From positions 185,622,982 through 185,686,981 of the forward strand of contig NW_026947484.1 in NCBI RefSeq assembly GCF_034190915.1: a stretch of 64,000 nt of DNA, written 5' to 3'. Shown here piece after piece: positions 1-11,739 of the stretch. The DNA comes from Cavia porcellus (Eukaryota; Chordata; Mammalia; Rodentia; Caviidae). Numbering within the stretch: the first letter of the stretch is position 1; each line of letters starts with the position of its first letter. The notes under the pieces are model-generated. The model was not told where the DNA came from. It searched no databases and saw only the letters and a list, made by a program, of their open reading frames with translations. A program made the position numbers and the translations under genes.

Positions 1-1099
1 AGAAACTAGCAGCTTACAAATAAAGTTGTGCTTTGTCTCATCCACCACTGCAGAATGTTCAATTCATTTGCTAAATGAATAGGTAAAGCGTATCCTAGGT
101 TAATAGGTTGCTTTGTGTGAAACACATCACACAGGCATGGCTAAAATCATCTGAAATCTAAACCCGATTGTATGACTACTATGCAAGGTTTTCATGCATA
201 GGTCAATGGTTTTTCCTCAGTCTCATTTATCAGTATCTTTATAGGTAAGGAAATGGAGAAGCTGATTCCTACTGTGCCTTCAAGTTCATGCAGTCAGTGA
301 TCTATGTGTCCCAGCTGTTGGCTCATTAGAATTCACTAAAGGAATTCTGTTCCCAATTCTCAATCTAGATTTCAGAAAATCTTAGAAAATCCTGTAGATA
401 ATAGTGTGTTTAAAGTTAGGAGTGTGAATGTGATAAGAGGGGAAATTAGACTATTTAAACAAGGACAGTAACAAGGAAGTTTGAAGCTTTGCTCTGTTGA
501 AGTTTTAATTACAGTTACTTTCAGAGAATTTTCTGTCTTCATATTTCTGTTTCATTTAAATTTTGGTTTTAGAGACCTGTAGATGTACCTTAACCTGTCA
601 ATAACAATAAAGAACACTTGTATTAGACACTACATCTTTTGCATCAGCATCTCTACCTTCTGATAAATCAATAATCAAAAATGATCTAGAAATTTTATTC
701 ACTCTATCAACAGACTTTAATGGACTGTTGGGCATTTTGCTTATCCGGGAGCCTGAAAAACAAGCTGGAGATGTCTTAGTGAGTTAAGGAATAAAATCCA
801 ATGCAAACACAGTACTTCTACAATTCATACAATCCTCATAAACTTGAGAACTTTATTTAGATAAACAAGAGTTTATTGTTATGCTGTTGATTCATAGAAA
901 TCCTGAAGAAACAAAATAGTAATTGAGAAAGAAAATGAAAATCATGGAATGTATGTTTGAAGCAAAGCAAATGCAATGAAATCTGTAGTTTAATGAACAC
1001 AAATTATAGGAAGAAACAGTTTTACAACAAATACATTTTAAAATAGCAGTTATTTTAATCACATAGATTTATTACACTTCAAGGAGTTTCATAATTTTT
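1..1099. other. Unassigned AT-rich intergenic DNA
   Basis: I see no gene, no clear repeat boundary and no RNA gene in this stretch. It is AT-rich and broken by stops in all frames. It leads directly into the 5' part of an L1 element near 1,100. Confidence 0.5.
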
Positions 1100-1639
1100 C
1101 TTTTTAATTTTTAATTCCAGGAAGGTCAAAGAAAATGCCAAAATGCTAAGGAACAAAGAAAGAAAATTTCTGAGAATTGGTTACCAAACACTACCATATA
1201 GCAACATGAGGAAAACAAGGAGCAAAGTAGATCCCCTGCACCCCAGAAGGATTTGAAGTAAAAGCTGAAGCCCAAGGAAAAAGCCAAGAGGCAAACCTCA
1301 AGGAAGAAAGTGAAGGCAGGCAGCACTTTTTCTGGAGCTCAGACTTACTGTGGGGAGCAATAGTTAGAAACTGCACTTACTCGGTGATGGCTAGCAGCCC
1401 AGAGGCTGGTGACCCCAGACATTCCTGAAGAGAAAAGCACAAGTGCAGCAGTGTGGGAAGTGGTCCTCCTGGAATGTCCACAAGAGAGCGTCATTGACTG
1501 GAAGCCATTTTGTAGTGTGGTCAACCAAGCCCAGGACCATGAGCAATACTGATTCCACCTAGTGGCTCCCAGACAAGCCTCTAGGGGAAACAGAGACTGC
1601 TACCTGGAACCTCTGAGAAACAGTCACATTCTAAAGGTT

Positions 1640-2700
1640 CTAAATGTCAGCAATAAAGCCTTTCACAATGGGTGATTTAAAAGTATCAAACCATGAATTA
1701 AGCCTAAAAGAATGAGTAGACACTTAAACAAGGTGCAGCCCCAGATTTTCAGCTTACAAAGGCAAACCAGGAACTAAAGAGGTAGAGTGATCTGAAAGCC
1801 ACCCACTTGGACTCCGTGTCAACAAAGCAAATGAAAGAGGCTGTAGAAAAAAAAATAAATAAAACCAGAAATAATTTCACAGATAACTACAGAGATGATG
1901 ATCATAATAAAAGGCGCATTTTATTATTAGAAAAGGTACAGATAAAAGATAGAAGAGCTTAAGAAAATGATGCAAACCATAAGTGCCAATATAGGAAAGA
2001 CACAGAAGCCATAAAATAGATTCAAACAGATATCCAAGAGATTAAAAAAAATTATCAAAAGCATATGCAGCAGGACAGCCCAGTATGAGGAGAGATTATC
2101 AGATATATAAAAAAAGATTGCAGTCATGATCAGGAAAAGATTTCCTAAAAATAAGGAAGGAAATGCCAATCCAAAAGTTGCTAGATGATGGAAAAAGAAT
2201 ATCATAATATTGATTTGAGTCAATGAAAAGCCAGATTACACAGATGACATTAAAAAACTTGTTCACAGATATCATGGTAGAAAATTTTCTGGCAGAGAAA
2301 CAGAATTTGACATTCAGACAAGTGAGGCATTTGGCAATCCAGTTAGATATGATCAAAAATAATCTACAGCAAGCCATATAATAGTTAACATTCCAGAAAT
2401 TTAACAGAAAAATAGAATAGTAAAAAAGTCTTAAAGAAATAAATGACATGCAAAGGAAATACCCTTCAGAACTATAGCAGACTTCTAAACACAGCCCTCA
2501 AGTCAAGAAGAGGTTGGAGTGAAATATTTCAATCTCTTAAAGAAAACAACCTCTATCCCAAGTTGATGTACCCCACAAAACTGTCTTCAGAATTGATACA
2601 GAAATAAAATACTTTTGTGACAAAGAACAAATGAGGAAATTTAAGACCACCAAACTAGCACTAAAAAATGTTTTGAAGCACATTCTAGAAAAAGATAATA
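1640..2700 (+). pseudogene. L1 ORF1 relic (copy 1)
   Basis: ORF1 of L1 encodes an RNA-binding protein with a coiled coil followed by a C-terminal RNA-binding domain. Here the Lys/Glu/Gln-rich coiled-coil part lies at roughly 1,880-2,450. The C-terminal domain lies at roughly 2,455-2,660 and aligns by eye with better preserved versions at 36,223-36,540 and 40,905-41,130. No frame stays open for more than a short distance, so this is a dead copy. Confidence 0.75.
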
Positions 2701-4038
2701 AAGACTACCACTCCATACCCCCAACAGAATGAATTCACCAGGTAAGGCAAGCAATTAACTAGAGAAAAAAGAGAACCAACAAACAAAAGGGAAGAGCCAA
2801 CAACAGGAAAATTGTAGGACAAGGACAAGCCAATACATATCAGTTACAACCATCAATGTTATTGGTCTCAATTCACCAATCAAAAGAAACAGACTGGAGC
2901 AAAGGATCAAGATACAACAATATGCTACATACCAGAAACACATTTAACTCAAAAAGAAATTCACAGACTGAAAGTCAAAGGATAGAAAACAATGCTCTAT
3001 GCAATAGGAACTCAGACAAAAGCAGGGATAGTTATTCTGTTCACAGGAAGAGAGAATTTCAAGCCAAGACAAAGAATTAGGAAAAATAATAATCATAAAT
3101 ATATAATAATTACCAGTGAACCCAACTATAGAAAACAAATATTAATGTGTATGAAAATTTAAATGAGCTCTGATACAATTGTAATAGAGAACCTCAATAC
3201 CCCACTGTCACAAATGGAAAGATCAACTGGACAAAAAATTTGCAATGAAATATTAGAACTGACCCAAACTTTTGAACAAATGGACATCATAGATGCTCTA
3301 TCACACAACATCAGAATACACATTCTTCTCAGCTTCATACGGGACATTTTCCAAAATAAGCCATGTAATAGTACAAAGAACAAGTTTATGCAAATATAAA
3401 GGAATTTAAATTACTCCATTCATGTTATCAGATCACATTGCAATGAAATTAGAAATCAGTGCCAAAAGAAATCATAAGAACTTCACAAAGACATGAAAAT
3501 TAAATAGCACCCTTCTGAGCAACTGACAGGTCACAAATGACATTAAAGAAGAACTCAGTTCTATGAATAAACGATAAGGCCAATACATGATACTGGAACT
3601 TATGGACACAGTGAAAACTGTCCCAAGAGGGAAATTTTTAGTAGTGAAGAGCCATATCAGGAAGTAGAGCAAGTTCAAGTAAACAACTTAATGTTGAACA
3701 TCAAATTTCTAGAAGATCGAGTGCAGCCAAAAGCTCATAAGAGAATAAATTATTAAGATCAAAGCAGAAATCAATGCAATGAAGACTAAGAAAACAATAC
3801 AAAGAATCAATGAATTGAAGAGCTGATTCTCTGAAAGAATAAAAAAAAAAAACACACTCTTAGATTACCTTATCCAAAAAACAAAAAAAAAAAAAGAAAA
3901 AATGAAAGAAAAGACTCAAATATGTGGAATTAGTAATGAAAAGCGGATATCACAGCATATTCTGCAGAAATCCAGATCATCTATACCTACTCCAAAAACC
4001 TGTACTCTAACAAGGTGGAAAATGAAAAAGAAATGGAC

Positions 4039-4044
4039 AGGCAC
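4039..4044. repeat. Target site duplication AGGCAC (left)
   Basis: AGGCAC occurs just left of the LTR and again at 4,360-4,365 just right of it. A 6-bp duplication is typical of class II (ERVK/IAP-type) integrases. It fixes both ends of the LTR. Confidence 0.85.
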
Positions 4045-4359
4045 TGACCGGCGCAGCCCCAATGAAACAGGAGACGCTCTTGTGGGCGACAGTTAACTGC
4101 TGCTTTATTCGCGCGGGCTCTGGTTTATATATTTGGCTGTGACCAATCACAGGCTGCCACGAGGAAGCAGGGCGGGAATGGGACGCAGGCTCTGGCTAAC
4201 ATATCCAGCTGTGGCCAATCAGGAGTTGCCACAGAGTACGGAGTGAGCACGAGGTGCGCACGGGTTGGCTAATTTAAAGAGGGACATAGCACATTGCGGA
4301 AGCTGGCATGGTCCTTAGCCCCGGGTGGGGTATGGTATGTTGAGCGCCTGCGCCCAACA
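4045..4359 (-). mobile_element. IAP-like solo LTR (ERV class II), minus strand
   Basis: This 315-bp, GC-richer block interrupts the L1 ORF2 relic. Read on the minus strand it starts TGTTGGGCGC and ends in CA, the normal LTR termini, and it has a 6-bp target duplication. It carries a TATA-like AAATATATAAA (4,124-4,134 on the plus strand) and a poly(A) signal AATAAA (4,104-4,109 on the plus strand). Two inverted-CCAAT boxes (ATTGG in the sense strand) lie at 4,143-4,147 and 4,215-4,219. The short TATA-to-poly(A) distance fits IAP-type LTRs. There is no internal viral sequence, so it is a solo LTR left by LTR-LTR recombination. It is clearly younger than the L1 it sits in. Confidence 0.88.
4116..4245 (-). 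repeat. 72-bp imperfect tandem duplication in the LTR U3
   Basis: Two units start at 4,116 and 4,188, a 72-bp period. Each holds GGCTCTGG, an AT-rich element, and a CAAT box followed by GCTGCCAC or GTTGCCAC. Only unit 1 keeps a usable TATA box. In unit 2 the same position has drifted. U3 duplications of this kind are common enhancer duplications in retroviral LTRs. Confidence 0.75.
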
Positions 4360-4365
4360 AGGCAC
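4360..4365. repeat. Target site duplication AGGCAC (right)
   Basis: Right-hand copy of the 6-bp duplication that flanks the solo LTR. The L1 ORF2 sequence resumes directly after it. Confidence 0.85.
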
Positions 4366-7300
4366 CTAAATACACATGAACTGACAAAGTTGAATCAAGA
4401 AGATATAAAAATTCTAAGAAACAATATCAGTCAGTGGAATCAAAGATGTAATTAAAACCTACCAAAAAAGAAAAGCCCAGGCCCTGACAGAGTCACTGTT
4501 GAGTTCAAAAAGAAATACAGAGCAAATATAATGCCACTATTTCTCGAACTCTCTAATGATTCAAAGGTAAGGAATACTTCAAAATTAATTATTGGAAGCA
4601 AGTGTCGCCCTAATACCAAAACCAGAGAAGAATTCAACCAAAACAGAGAACTGGCCAGTCTCTCTAGTGAACATAAATACTGGCAAACAAAATGCAGTAA
4701 ATCATCAAGAAGACTATATATCAAAACCAAGTAGGATTCATCCCAGGGATACAAGGATGGTTCAACACATTCAAATTGATAAGTGTTATACACTATATTA
4801 ATGGAGCCAAGGGCAAAATCCATATGATCATCTGAATAGATGCAGAAAAATCATTTAACAAATTCCAACACTCACTCATGGAAAAAAAAAATCTACAGAA
4901 AATTGGAGTAGATGATATTTATCTCAATCTGATAAAAGTCATCTATGACAAACCAACAAGCATCATATTAAATGGACAAAACTGAAAGATTTCACCCTAA
5001 TATGAGGAACAAGTAAAGGATGACCAGCCTCATGACTCTTATTCAATACAATTCTAGAAACATTAGCCAGAGAAACTAGACAAGGGAAAGAAATAAAAGT
5101 AATAAGGATCAGAAAGAACAAATTTAAATTATTATTTTTGAGTGGCATGATACTCTACCTTGAAGACCCCAAAAACTTCACTAAAAACTGTTGGAATTCA
5201 TAACTAAATTCAGTAGCATAAGTGGATACAAAGTCAGCATTCAAAGACCAACAGCCTGTTTATTTACAAATAACAAACTCATCTAGAGAAAAATTAGAGA
5301 AACAGCATCTTTCACAATAAGATCCAAAAACAATGAAATACCTAGGAATCCATCTAACATTGTAAGTAAAAGACCTCTATATTGAAAATTATAGTTCTCT
5401 ATAAAAAGGAAATTGAAGAGAATTTCAAAAAATATGGAAAGCTATCCCTTGCTCTTAGGGAAAACTAATAGATTGAAAATGACCATACTTCCTAAATTGC
5501 TAAGCAGATTTAATGTAATTCTGTTAAAGATTCTAACAGCATATCTCACAGAGTTAGAGAAAATGACCTGAAAGTTCATTTGGAATCAGAAGAGACCTGC
5601 AATAACAAAGGCAATCCTGGGCAACCAAGGTAGGGCAGGGAACATCACAATCTCTGACTTGAAGCTATACTGCAAAGCTACTGAGATAAAAACAGCATGG
5701 TGCTTTCAAAAAGCAGACCTAAGGGCCACTGGAAGAGTGAAAAGGATACAAAAACAATAGAACATGCTTAGCTACCTTTTCTTTGACAAAGGTGTTAAAC
5801 ACACTTACTGGAAGAAAGATAGCCTCTTTAATAAATGGTGCTGGACAAACTAGCTCTGCTCATACTGAAGATTAGAACTAGATCAGTGTCTTTCACCGTG
5901 CACTAAACTAAAATTGAAATGGCTCAAAGATCTAACTATCAAAGCAGAAGCACTCAGGCTACTGAGTGGAGGATAGAATAAGTAGAACTCTTGAAATCAT
6001 ATATAGGCAAAGACTTCATGAACTAAACCAAAACCATAAAAGAAATATTACATGGAATCAAAAACTGGGACTTTGTATTATTAAAAAGCTTTTGTACAGC
6101 AAGAGAAACTACCAGCAGAATAAAAAGACTAATCACAGTGTAGGAAAAAATTTTTGCTAGTTGCTCCTCAGACAAAGGAATACTATCTAGAATATATAAA
6201 GAACTCAAAAAAATCAGACTCCCCAAATTTAAAAACCCAGTCCAATAATGGGTATCCAAGATGAATAGACATTTCTTAAATGAAGAAATAGAAGTGGCAA
6301 ATAAATATATGAAAAAAATTTCAGCATCATTAGTCATTAAACAAATGCAAATTAAAACACTTAGATTCCACCTCACTTCAGAAAGTATGGCCACTATCAA
6401 GAAATCAACTAATAACAAATGCTTCTTGGGCTGTAGGTAAAGGAATGTAAATAGGAGTATAGACTGGTGAGACCACCATAGAAATCAATGTGGAGATTCC
6501 TCTTCTATCTAGGACTAGAGACTCCATTTGACCCAGCTATTCTCCTTCTTCAGTGCAGCCAGAAGTACAAGAAAAGAATTTGGGCTACTTGAATATAGGA
6601 TTATCACCTAATGTAACAACATGAGAGAAAGACAAGAGAATACTCTGAATATATTCTTTGCTTTTTCTTTAAATCTAGTATTAAGCAATACTTGAAATAA
6701 GATTATAAGTTATAAAAAAAGCATCATATCATAGTGATACACGCACATGCATGTTTATAGCAGCACAATTTGTAATAGCTAAATTTTGGAAATAGCTCAA
6801 ATGGCCATCAGCTGATGGTTGTATAAAGAAAATGTGTCTTTAGTACAATGGAGTACTGCTTTTCCATAAATAAGGATAAATGAGATATTTTTAGTAAATG
6901 GATGTACCTTGACACCATACTCTTAAGTGAAATAAATTGGACACACATGTGTAAATATTGCATTGTTTCTCTCATATAAAAAACTGAAATTGTTAATAAG
7001 AACCTAGATGTATAATAGATATTGTGAAATGGGAAATGTCCAAATGGATAGAATAAGAAAGGAAGGGCTAGGGCGAAAGGAAGGAAGGGAAAAGAAAAAC
7101 AAATTATGAGAAAATGAAGAAACAATGGAATGAAAGCTTTTGTGAATAGGGCCAGAACAGTGAAGAGAGCATGGGGGAATGGGAGGAACAATAATTTTTA
7201 CCTCTGTATCATGCACGGGTAAAAATTTCCTATAATAAATGTAACCATTATGTATACCTAAAATTTATCAATAAAATTTATAAAAATTTTTAATTGAAAA

Positions 7301-7412
7301 AGAATCTATGTCTTAAGATCATTTCACTAAATTAAATTCAGAAACTGATTTTCCAAGGCCTTCAGAGTCCATCAGAGGAAAAAAATATATCCATACTCCA
7401 AGAAAAGAAAAC

Positions 7413-7562
7413 GGTTGTGCATGATGGTGGACACATATAATTCCAGCACTTGGGAAACTGAGGTAAAATAAAAGGATTGCCACAAGTTCGAGGCCAGCCT
7501 GAGATACATAAGCATTTAAGACTAGCCTGAACTACAGAGTGAGGCTCCGTCTTTTAAAAAAT
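7413..7562 (+). mobile_element. B1-type SINE (7SL-derived)
   Basis: It has the B1/Alu order: a GGTGGACACATATAATTCCAGCACTTGGGA-type start with an A-box region, an AGTTCGAGGCC B-box region at about 7,486-7,496, and an A-rich end. The 'gaggccagcctga' and 'agactagcctgaac' segments look like the internal duplication typical of rodent B1. It is diverged from any active B1. Confidence 0.85.
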
Positions 7563-7894
7563 AAGAAAAATTTATATAAATATTTTAATGCTAAATTGAT
7601 CAAAACATCGTGAGATTAATAAAAGTTACAATTACAAGTGGTGATCAAAGTGGTGGCCATTAGTTTCCAAAAATTTATTAATTCAGCAAACTGCTGTTTG
7701 GGCAACCTTGGCCGCTGATATTGCTGCATATGTAGTTTCAATTTCTTCTCTAATAGTAGGGGATTTCTGTCGGTGTTTGCTAACATACAACATCTAGTGT
7801 CCCTCATACAAAGGTAGTGCCATCTGTTGAGAAAACATTGTGTTTTATTTTCTTGTAATATGCTCACATATTTGGCTCTCTCAGCAATGGATGA

Positions 7895-7921
7895 TATAGA
7901 TATAGAGACAGATAGAGAGAG

Positions 7922-7961
<40 letters not shown>
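7895..7961. repeat. (GA)n microsatellite with imperfect GATA start
   Basis: A pure (AG)n run occupies about 7,924-7,961. It is preceded by imperfect GATA and GAGACA units from about 7,895. Confidence 0.95.
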
Positions 7962-7965
<4 letters not shown>

Positions 7966-8159
7966 AATCCATCTTTTGACATTATCTCAAATTATGATTT
8001 GACAAAACTGTAGACGTGCACTCTCTGTACTCCCTGTACCTCAAGGGCAAGGAGGGTGGTCCACGTAAACCACTGATACTTCCTGATGATAGTATTAAGG
8101 AGTCTATGATGAATCACAATGGAGAAAATTCAGAAGAAATGCAATCTAAGGGTACATTT

Positions 8160-8492
8160 GTATTTTAAAAAATGATTAGGTAAAACTTGAATAAACCTTC
8201 AGGTAATTAGACTAAACAGAAAGAAAGCCAATCCAAAGTGTATCATACTGTCCTATTCGATTTGTATGGCAGTATTGAAGTAACAAAATTATAGGGATAG
8301 AGAACAGATTAGTGGTTTCCCGGGGAGGGAGATAAGCAGGAAAGGTAAAAGTGGTTATATGGGTAGTAGCAGGGAGAACCTTGCAGTAAGGAAACTGACC
8401 AGTGTCATGATTACGGTGGTAGGTACACAAACACATACAAGTGAAAAAATTGCACAGAACTAAACTCACAGATGTCAATAGAACATACGCAT

Positions 8493-8536
<44 letters not shown>

Positions 8537-8640
8537 TCCACAATTATGCAAGATGTTACCAGTGAAGGAAATGGATGAAAGGGAAAATGGGGTTCCTCCA
8601 TGCTATTGAAACTTACAAATGCATTTGAGTCTCAAAACTA
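8160..8640 (+). mobile_element. Old L1 3' UTR fragment
   Basis: The string of features (AGATTAGTGGTTTCCCGGGGAGGG at about 8,305, a gas-phase-like order of 'gattacggtggtaggtacac' near 8,408, then 'cagaactaaactcaca') follows the 3' UTR of old mammalian L1M elements. It is highly diverged and carries the CA repeat at 8,494. Confidence 0.5.
8494..8535. repeat. (CA)n microsatellite
   Basis: A pure run of about 21 CA units. Confidence 0.97.
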
Positions 8641-8689
8641 AAAATTGAATTGCAAAAATCAATAAGAAAAGTACACAGAATCTATTAGG

Positions 8690-9330
8690 AAAATGATTAG
8701 AATATTCAAACAGGCACTCAACGGAACCAAAAAAACTCTATGAAAAGTAATTACCCTCCAAAGCAATCATGGAAATACATATTAAAATAACAGATTCTCT
8801 TACACAGACTGGCTAAAAATAAGAGCCTTTGATCAAACTAAAAGTTGATAAGTTTAGAACAATCAGAAATCATGTTCCAAGGTTTCTAGATATATTGTCA
8901 ACTATATTGTATATCTAAGTATCTTGGTTTATAATTTGATGTTTTTTAACAGTACTTTAGTGTTCCAGAAATGTGAATACAAATTAAAGCAAATGAAACA
9001 GAGGAAATCAGTGTCCCATCTTGCATTTGTGGTAGTGCAATACTTTGCTGGTGGAAGTGTAGATAAGAATAATAATTTTGAAAACCAGGTGGCAGTTTCT
9101 AACTAACTGAGCATGAGTATATATTTGACCCAGAAATTCCATTCCTAAAGTTTAGAGAGATGCTTGTACATGTCTGTCAGGGATATTTGCCCATAAAAGT
9201 ACTCACAAAAACATAGTTTGTTCTGATGAAAATTGGAAACAATTTGTGTTCATTTACAATAGAACAGATAAATTGGAGTATCTCAATCCAGTGAAATTCT
9301 ATATAACATATATACAATATATATATTTAA
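8690..9330 (+). mobile_element. Old L1 3' fragment (plus strand)
   Basis: The stretch 'tttgacccagaaattccattcctaa' near 9,125, then a 'ggaaacaatttgtgttcatttacaatagaacagataaattggagtatct' region near 9,234-9,285, follows the end of ORF2 and 3' UTR of old L1M elements. It is diverged and has no open frame. Confidence 0.6.
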
Positions 9331-9459
9331 AACATATATTTTGACCATATATCCTTGTTTTAATTTGTGCTAAGGAATGAGTGAATTTTGAATACAGTAT
9401 TAGGGTAAGAAGCATAAAGGTAATAAATAAATAAATATAAGAAGATAACTACTGTTTTA

Positions 9460-9893
9460 CTCTGTCAACGCAAAGTTCTAAAATAGCTAATCTCATTAGG
9501 AAAAGCTATATACATGGTATGCTTACATGTGAAAGCAGAAAAAAATGTAAAAATGATCTTAAAATTTAGTTAGGGTGGAAGTTGTGTAGGATAGAAAATA
9601 AGGGAAGAGTTCTGAGGTCTGCAGCGACCCTCACAATGTAAATTTTAAAAAATAAAATATTAGCCATGATGCAAGCTTTTTTTTTCTTGATCTTTGTTCA
9701 AATTTTTGTTCATACTGTATGAACTTCAAAAGGAAATAACATGAGGATAAGTAAACAAAATAAAATCATTTGAAATTTACATCCTCTAAATATTAAGCAT
9801 TTTTATCATACATTCCGTTGTTACTCTCACTTACACTCTAAGGAAATACCAAATATATATGGTAATAATTAGCTATATATAAACTCAGTAATT
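9460..9893. other. Unassigned AT-rich stretch
   Basis: No gene or clear repeat is seen. Part may continue the old L1 fragment to the left. Confidence 0.4.
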
Positions 9894-9920
9894 TTTATTC
9901 AATGCCACATAAAGAATGAA
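9894..9920 (+). repeat. 27-bp direct repeat, unit 1
   Basis: This 27-mer, with core ATTCAATGCCACAT, recurs at 10,334-10,360 with a single A/G difference, 440 bp downstream. The second copy is part of a strong hairpin. Confidence 0.9.
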
Positions 9921-10311
9921 GGAGTATAAATAATTTTACCCTTTCACTGACATCAACAATTTTGCCTTTATGTCTCTTTATACAAATAATTATTTATGTT
10001 CTTAACCATTTGTCTAGTAATATAATTGAACACTTTATAGTTGTAGAGTATGTTTTTAATTAGACAAAAATTCATACTTTGAATTTTCATTATGATAACA
10101 TTAAATGAAAGCTGATTATATTGTCATGCATAGAAAAATATCAGAATTAAATAGACGGATATCATTTTCTCCTTATTTTCAGTCTGACATATTTTACACT
10201 TTTCCTTTTATACTATAAACATCCATTTCTTTTTATAATTTAAGAAATAGACAATGTAAAACAGGCATTTGAAATATAAAACTGAAAGAAATTGATAATG
10301 AGTTTATTAAA

Positions 10312-10368
10312 TTTTCAGTTTATTTATGTGGCATTTATTCAATGCCACATAGAGAATGAAACTGAAAA
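10312..10368. repeat. Composite inverted repeat / hairpin
   Basis: The inner arms TATGTGGCATT (10,325-10,335) and AATGCCACATA (10,341-10,351) pair perfectly over 11 bp around the 5-nt loop TATTC. The outer arms TTTTCAGTTT (10,312-10,321) and AAACTGAAAA (10,359-10,368) pair over a further 10 bp. They are separated from the inner stem by 3 nt on one side and 7 nt on the other. The right half contains the 27-bp repeat also found at 9,894. Confidence 0.9.
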
Positions 10369-11739
10369 CATAAATAAGAATAATCAAATTTACTATTATT
10401 TTGAACATATATTACTAGAGTCTTAGAAAATGTGATCTAACTGGTTTTAGCTTGTTTCTGTTTAGTAACTGGCTATTGGCTCATAAAATGAGAAATATCT
10501 GTGGGAATAGACACACCTTACTGAATTACATTTTAGTCTCTGAAAGTGAGTTTGAGAGCCAAGATTGATGAATGTATTCTAATGTTTATAATTTCTTCCT
10601 CCCACTTCCTGCCTTAATGCACAATTTAAATCTCTATCTAATTTGTCACGTAATAATTATTTGACTATTAGGTTTGTGTAAATTTGTAGACTCAGCATCT
10701 ACTATTTCTCTAAAAGTATGCATTATGTCAATAAAAAAAAAAACCTAATGCTATAAGAGCAAGGCCTGTATTCCCTCGATTCTCTCACACCTTACAGGTG
10801 CTTTGCTTTTCCTGGTCAATCTCCAATTTTGTCTTGATACAACTCATTTGTATAAAGCAAATTATTTTCCAAAGCATTAGTGAGCTATATAGGCTTTACT
10901 TCATTACTTACAGCTTACTATGGCACACAGAGTTAATTAACATGTTTCTAATTTATTTTACATTCCTATGTAGAAAACATGAATGTGGATGTACGTGAGG
11001 TGAAAACACAGCGTGTTTATTGCAATGAAAGTCAGCTTCACTGGACATCTCTTACTATGTCGGTTTTCCTCCCACCAACTTCCAAATACTTTTTCCTTCA
11101 ATGTCTTCTTTCCAGGCCTTCTCTAATCTTCCTGAATGTTCTCCCCTCTCATTACTTTCCCTAAGAATCATGTACGTTTATATCTGACCTCCAAAACTTG
11201 AAAAGCAATAACCACATTTATCACTGTTTACAATTGCACAAAAGCCCAATTAGATGAAAGTCATGGGTGAGTGTGTAAAAGAAAGAGAAAGACACAGAGA
11301 GAAAGGAAGAAAGATAGATTCGTAAAGACAAAATAGTTCATAGATTCACCCTCAAAGAGGGAAAGTGAAATGAAGCAAGAAGCAAAAGGAACAGTAATTT
11401 TTCAAAAAATATTTTGCAGATCTCACTAAGCTGAAGTTTGTTTTCATCCTTATAAACCTCATGAAATAGGGATGCACATTAAAATTTATTTATAAACAGT
11501 CTTAGATACATATGCGTATAATGCTCTGGAGTTGCTCTAATTTTCTGTGACTCTTTTAAGCAAATGGATATCCATCTCACAAGTCCTTAAATTTGAAGAA
11601 TATGCTATGCATATTTCAATAATCTCTGTTGTTTTTTAAATTATGATTTCATAAAAGCCCTACTTCCTTATTGAATTAGTGATCTAAGTTTCAAGATAAA
11701 GACATGCAAAGCTGTACAGATAAGAAATTAATAACCTCT
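10369..11739. other. Unassigned AT-rich DNA
   Basis: There is no gene or confident repeat. Short frames near 10,798-11,164 have no recognisable product. The pyrimidine-rich part near 11,060-11,160 could be an old L2 but is too diverged to call. Confidence 0.4.

Larger units (their letters stand above)
2830..6560 (+). pseudogene. L1 ORF2 relic (endonuclease and reverse transcriptase), split by an LTR
   Basis: ORF2 of L1 encodes an endonuclease and a reverse transcriptase used for target-primed reverse transcription. The N-terminal endonuclease part begins near 2,845 and carries the family's start of the domain, followed by the QxTHL-like region near 2,925. Reverse transcriptase landmarks appear after the inserted LTR: the PxKxxxGPD-like region near 4,455-4,490, the VGFIPG-like region near 4,725-4,745 and the SIDAEKAF-like region near 4,830-4,855. 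At 5,135-5,149 the expected FADDM catalytic motif reads F-L-S-G-M, so both metal-binding aspartates are gone. Many stops and frameshifts confirm an inactive relic. Confidence 0.85.
1100..7300 (+). mobile_element. Near full-length decayed LINE-1 (copy 1)
   Basis: The order of parts matches L1: a 5' UTR-like stretch (about 1,100-1,640), an ORF1 relic, an ORF2 relic and a 3' UTR ending near 7,290. Excluding the inserted LTR it is close to the usual 6 kb of L1. Its 5' UTR resembles the start of the L1 copy at 39.4 kb, including a shared stretch around 1,255-1,290. Frameshifts and stops break every reading frame, so it cannot encode its proteins. Its 3' end lacks the 152-bp monomers seen in other L1 copies of the window, so it belongs to a different or older subfamily. 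The 5' limit is uncertain by about 100 bp. Confidence 0.85.

Noticed and set aside
2099..2449. 116-residue minus-strand frame
   Set aside because: It is antisense to the L1 ORF1 relic and hydrophobic because of A-rich sense sequence.
4452..4823. 123-residue minus-strand frame
   Set aside because: It is antisense to the L1 reverse transcriptase relic and has no independent support.
7616..7972. 118-residue minus-strand frame beginning with Ser-Leu repeats
   Set aside because: The start is the (GA)n microsatellite in antisense and the rest has no motif.
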